From: CAZGQY01 sp964528035
Lineage (GTDB): Bacteria > Pseudomonadota > Gammaproteobacteria > Methylococcales > UBA1147
Direction of reading: 5' to 3'
Length of the DNA stretch: 8,331 nt
Assembly: GCA_964528035.1 (NCBI GenBank)
Contig: CAZGQY010000179.1
Location: 1 to 8,331 of the forward strand
In this document: positions 7,027 through 8,331 of the stretch, piece after piece
Layout of the letters: each line of letters opens with the position of its first letter
How positions within the stretch are numbered: the stretch's first letter is position 1
Notes under the pieces: generated by a model
What the model saw: only the letters and a program-made list of their open reading frames with translations
Databases searched by the model: none
Told to the model about the DNA's origin: nothing
Position numbers and translations under genes: made by a program

Positions 7027-7365
7027 ATGAACCCTACGATCGTAGGTGTCGACTTAGCCAAAAAGGTGATCCAAATATGCGTTGTCAAGGCAAACAAGAT
7101 CGTGAGCAATGACGAGATATCATCCGCGCATTTTATATCCTGGCTCGCCCAGGCTAAACCCGCAGTCATCGTGTTCGAGGCCTGTGCGACGTCCAACTAC
7201 TGGAAGCAAGTGGCGAAGGATCAGGGCCATGATGCTCGTATTATTTCAACCCAGCTTGTTTCGCAAATAAGGCAAAATCAAAAAACCGATAAAAATGATG
7301 CACTGGCTATCGTACAGGCGACGAACATGGGGTCAGTTCTCTTATTATTGCATTCAGCAAAATAG
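7027..7365 (+). pseudogene. IS110-family DEDD transposase, truncated N-terminal fragment
   Basis: RuvC-like catalytic domain of an IS110-family recombinase. The first ~98 residues keep the family pattern: GVDLAK (first catalytic Asp, D9), VIVFEACAT (Glu) and a QNQKTDKNDALAIVQA segment carrying the later acidic residues. Full-length family members run to roughly 310-400 residues, with a C-terminal serine-containing domain that is absent here. After IVQAT the frame enters the left end of the Y1 transposon and ends at TAG 7363-7365, adding a 13-residue foreign tail. The fragment cannot be an active transposase. A good ribosome binding site precedes the ATG. A perfect 14-bp palindrome lies four bases after the start codon (7033-7046). 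Confidence 0.85.
7329..7355 (+). repeat. Left terminal inverted repeat of the Y1 element
   Basis: Begins GGGGTCAGTTCTCT, which is exactly complementary to AGAGAACTGACCCC at 8221-8234. The next 13 bases continue to match with two differences (at 7343 and 7350). Confidence 0.85.
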
Positions 7366-7381
7366 GATCTAAACTCTAATT

Positions 7382-8218
7382 ATGGCCAGACCACTACGAA
7401 TAGAATTTCCCGGCGCGTTATATCACATCACGTCAAGAGGTGATCGTCGAGAGGCAATTTATGAAAATGATGAGGATCGTGAATTGTTTCTTAAGGTACT
7501 GGCAGAGACTGTGGAACGCTACAACTGGATTTGCCATGCCTATTGCCTGATGACGAATCATTACCACCTAGTCATAGAAACGGTTGAGGGAAATATTTCG
7601 CAGGGTATGCGACACTTAAATGGGGTCTATACCCAGGCATCGAACCGCCGTCATCATCGCAACGGACACCTGTTCCAAGGACGTTTCAAAGGGATTTTAG
7701 TTGATAAGGACACCTATCTTCATGAACTCAGCCGGTATGTTGTACTCAATCCAGTCCGGGCCGAAATGGTTAAAACCCCGGAAGAGTGGCATTGGAGCAA
7801 TTACAAGGCGATGATGGGTGAGACCTCGGTTCCCAAATGGTTGGCAATAGAAGGCTTATTGAGTCAATTTGACGACTGTTTGGACGAGGCACGCCGCCAA
7901 TATAGGCTTTTTGTACTCGCCGGAGTGGGACAGGGAATATGGGGTGAACTACGGCATCAAATCTATCTGGGCGATGAGAAATTCGTGGAGCGGATGCAGG
8001 CCAAATCCAAAGTTGAGGGCGATCAAATGACCATCCCAAGGTTACAGCGTCGGCCGCCGCCGTTGCCCCTGGAAGTGATCTCCAAGACCCAAGAAAATAG
8101 AAATACTGCAATTATTGCCGCTTACGCAACCGGCGCTTACAGTTACCGAGAAATCGCCGATCATTTCGGGGTGCATTTATCAACAGTGGGGCGGATTGTG
8201 AGAGCAGGAATGAAATAA
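7382..8218 (+). CDS. REP-associated tyrosine transposase (Y1_Tnp, HUH family) with C-terminal HTH
   Basis: Single-strand DNA transposase of the IS200/TnpA-REP relatives, 278 residues. The N-terminus MARPLRIEFPGALYHITSRGDRRE is typical of this family. The metal-binding HUH motif is H60-Y61-H62 in TNHYHLVIE. The probable nucleophile is Y119 in RYVVLNPVRAEM, with Y112 nearby. GHLFQGRFKGILVD (about 95-108) is the conserved core between them. Residues about 239-278 form a helix-turn-helix (AYSYREIADHFGVHLSTVGRIVR). The protein looks complete and undamaged. The inverted repeats flanking it are probably its own recognition ends, and the right one covers the last codons and stop. It starts 16 bases after the stop of the truncated IS110 frame. 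No good Shine-Dalgarno is visible (AGGA at 7364-7367 is too far). The 3' end of the gene from codon 252 is copied downstream. Confidence 0.93.
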   Translation: MARPLRIEFPGALYHITSRGDRREAIYENDEDRELFLKVLAETVERYNWICHAYCLMTNHYHLVIETVEGNISQGMRHLNGVYTQASNRRHHRNGHLFQGRFKGILVDKDTYLHELSRYVVLNPVRAEMVKTPEEWHWSNYKAMMGETSVPKWLAIEGLLSQFDDCLDEARRQYRLFVLAGVGQGIWGELRHQIYLGDEKFVERMQAKSKVEGDQMTIPRLQRRPPPLPLEVISKTQENRNTAIIAAYATGAYSYREIADHFGVHLSTVGRIVRAGMK

Positions 8219-8331
8219 TTAGAGAACTGACCCCTATAGTGTACTTACAGTTACCGAGAAATCGCCGATCATTTCCGGGTGCATTTATCAACAGTGGGGC
8301 GGATTGTGAGAGCAGGAATGAAATAATTAGA
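8136..8331 (+). repeat. 108-bp tandem duplication of the Y1 element right end (second copy cut by window end)
   Basis: 8136-8223 and 8244-8331 are identical except for one base (G at 8168, C at 8276), giving a 108-bp period. Copy 1 holds the last codons of the transposase, the stop, the right inverted repeat and 9 flanking bases. Copy 2 starts at 8244 and is still matching where the window ends, just before the GAACTGACCCC of the repeat would recur. The copy is in the same reading frame as the gene (36 codons), but stops at 8216-8218 and 8228-8230 prevent read-through. It would change one HTH glycine to arginine. Confidence 0.95.
8208..8234 (-). repeat. Right terminal inverted repeat of the Y1 element
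   Basis: The reverse complement matches 7329-7355 at 25 of 27 positions. It overlaps the last four codons of the transposase gene including its stop (8216-8218). It is followed by TATAGTG and then the duplicated copy. Confidence 0.85.

Larger units (their letters stand above)
6681..7321 (+). mobile_element. IS110-family insertion sequence, 5' part only, interrupted by a Y1 transposon
   Basis: This comprises the non-coding left end plus the first ~98 codons of the DEDD transposase. The transposase sequence stops at about 7321, where the left end of the Y1-transposase element begins. The right part of the IS is not seen before the window ends; it may lie beyond the duplicated right end of the Y1 element. 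The left limit given (6681) is approximate. Confidence 0.65.
7329..8234 (+). mobile_element. Y1-transposase (RAYT-type) element with 27-bp terminal inverted repeats
   Basis: A 906-bp unit made of a single Y1 transposase gene between inverted repeats that match at 25 of 27 positions. It sits inside the IS110 transposase gene. No target duplication is seen, as expected for HUH single-strand transposition. The seven bases outside the left repeat (CGAACAT) are also found next to the similar end at 4443, so the true left limit may be 7322, or CGAACAT may be a preferred target. Confidence 0.75.

Noticed and set aside
6846..7196. 116-residue - strand open frame across the IS110 left end and transposase
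   Set aside because: It runs antisense to a recognisable transposase and through the folded region. It has no domain of its own.
7770..8111. 113-residue - strand open frame inside the Y1 transposase gene
   Set aside because: Shadow of a strongly supported + strand gene, with no family resemblance.

Overview
The window looks like a chromosomal segment of a gammaproteobacterium. The protein families (a short HlyD-like adaptor with an RND pump, a GGDEF-EAL protein, IS110 and REP-associated Y1 transposases) and the moderate base composition fit that group. I cannot name a genus. All recognisable genes lie on the + strand.

Left half (156-4363): a two-gene efflux cassette. It encodes a periplasmic adaptor (membrane fusion protein) followed 56 bases later by a full-length RND inner-membrane permease. 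No outer-membrane factor gene is present, so the pump would have to borrow a TolC-like channel encoded elsewhere.

Middle (4364-6660): a roughly 300-base spacer carries a short element-like scar. The scar shares both ends with the transposon at the right of the window. It is followed by a cluster of DnaA-box-like 9-mers. Next comes a membrane-bound c-di-GMP enzyme with an all-helical periplasmic sensor region, a coiled-coil linker, a GGDEF domain (SGDEF variant with an intact I-site) and an EAL domain with its catalytic residues in place.

Right part (6661-8331): nested mobile elements. An IS110-family insertion sequence keeps its long non-coding left end and the first ~98 codons of its DEDD transposase. 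It is then broken by a second element built around a 278-residue Y1 (HUH) REP-associated transposase. That element has 27-bp terminal inverted repeats (25/27 identical), and the right repeat overlaps the 3' end of the gene. Its right end is tandemly duplicated with a 108-bp period and runs off the window.

Most notable is the IS110 left end. It holds a 150-bp, nearly symmetrical folded structure: 29-bp imperfect outer stem, 15x15 internal loop, perfect 18-bp inner stem, 26-nt apical loop. It sits where IS110-group elements encode their bridge (seek) RNA. Second is the pairing of the Y1 transposon with its duplicated end and with a solo mini-copy of its two ends 2.9 kb upstream. This suggests active or recent REP-like spread.
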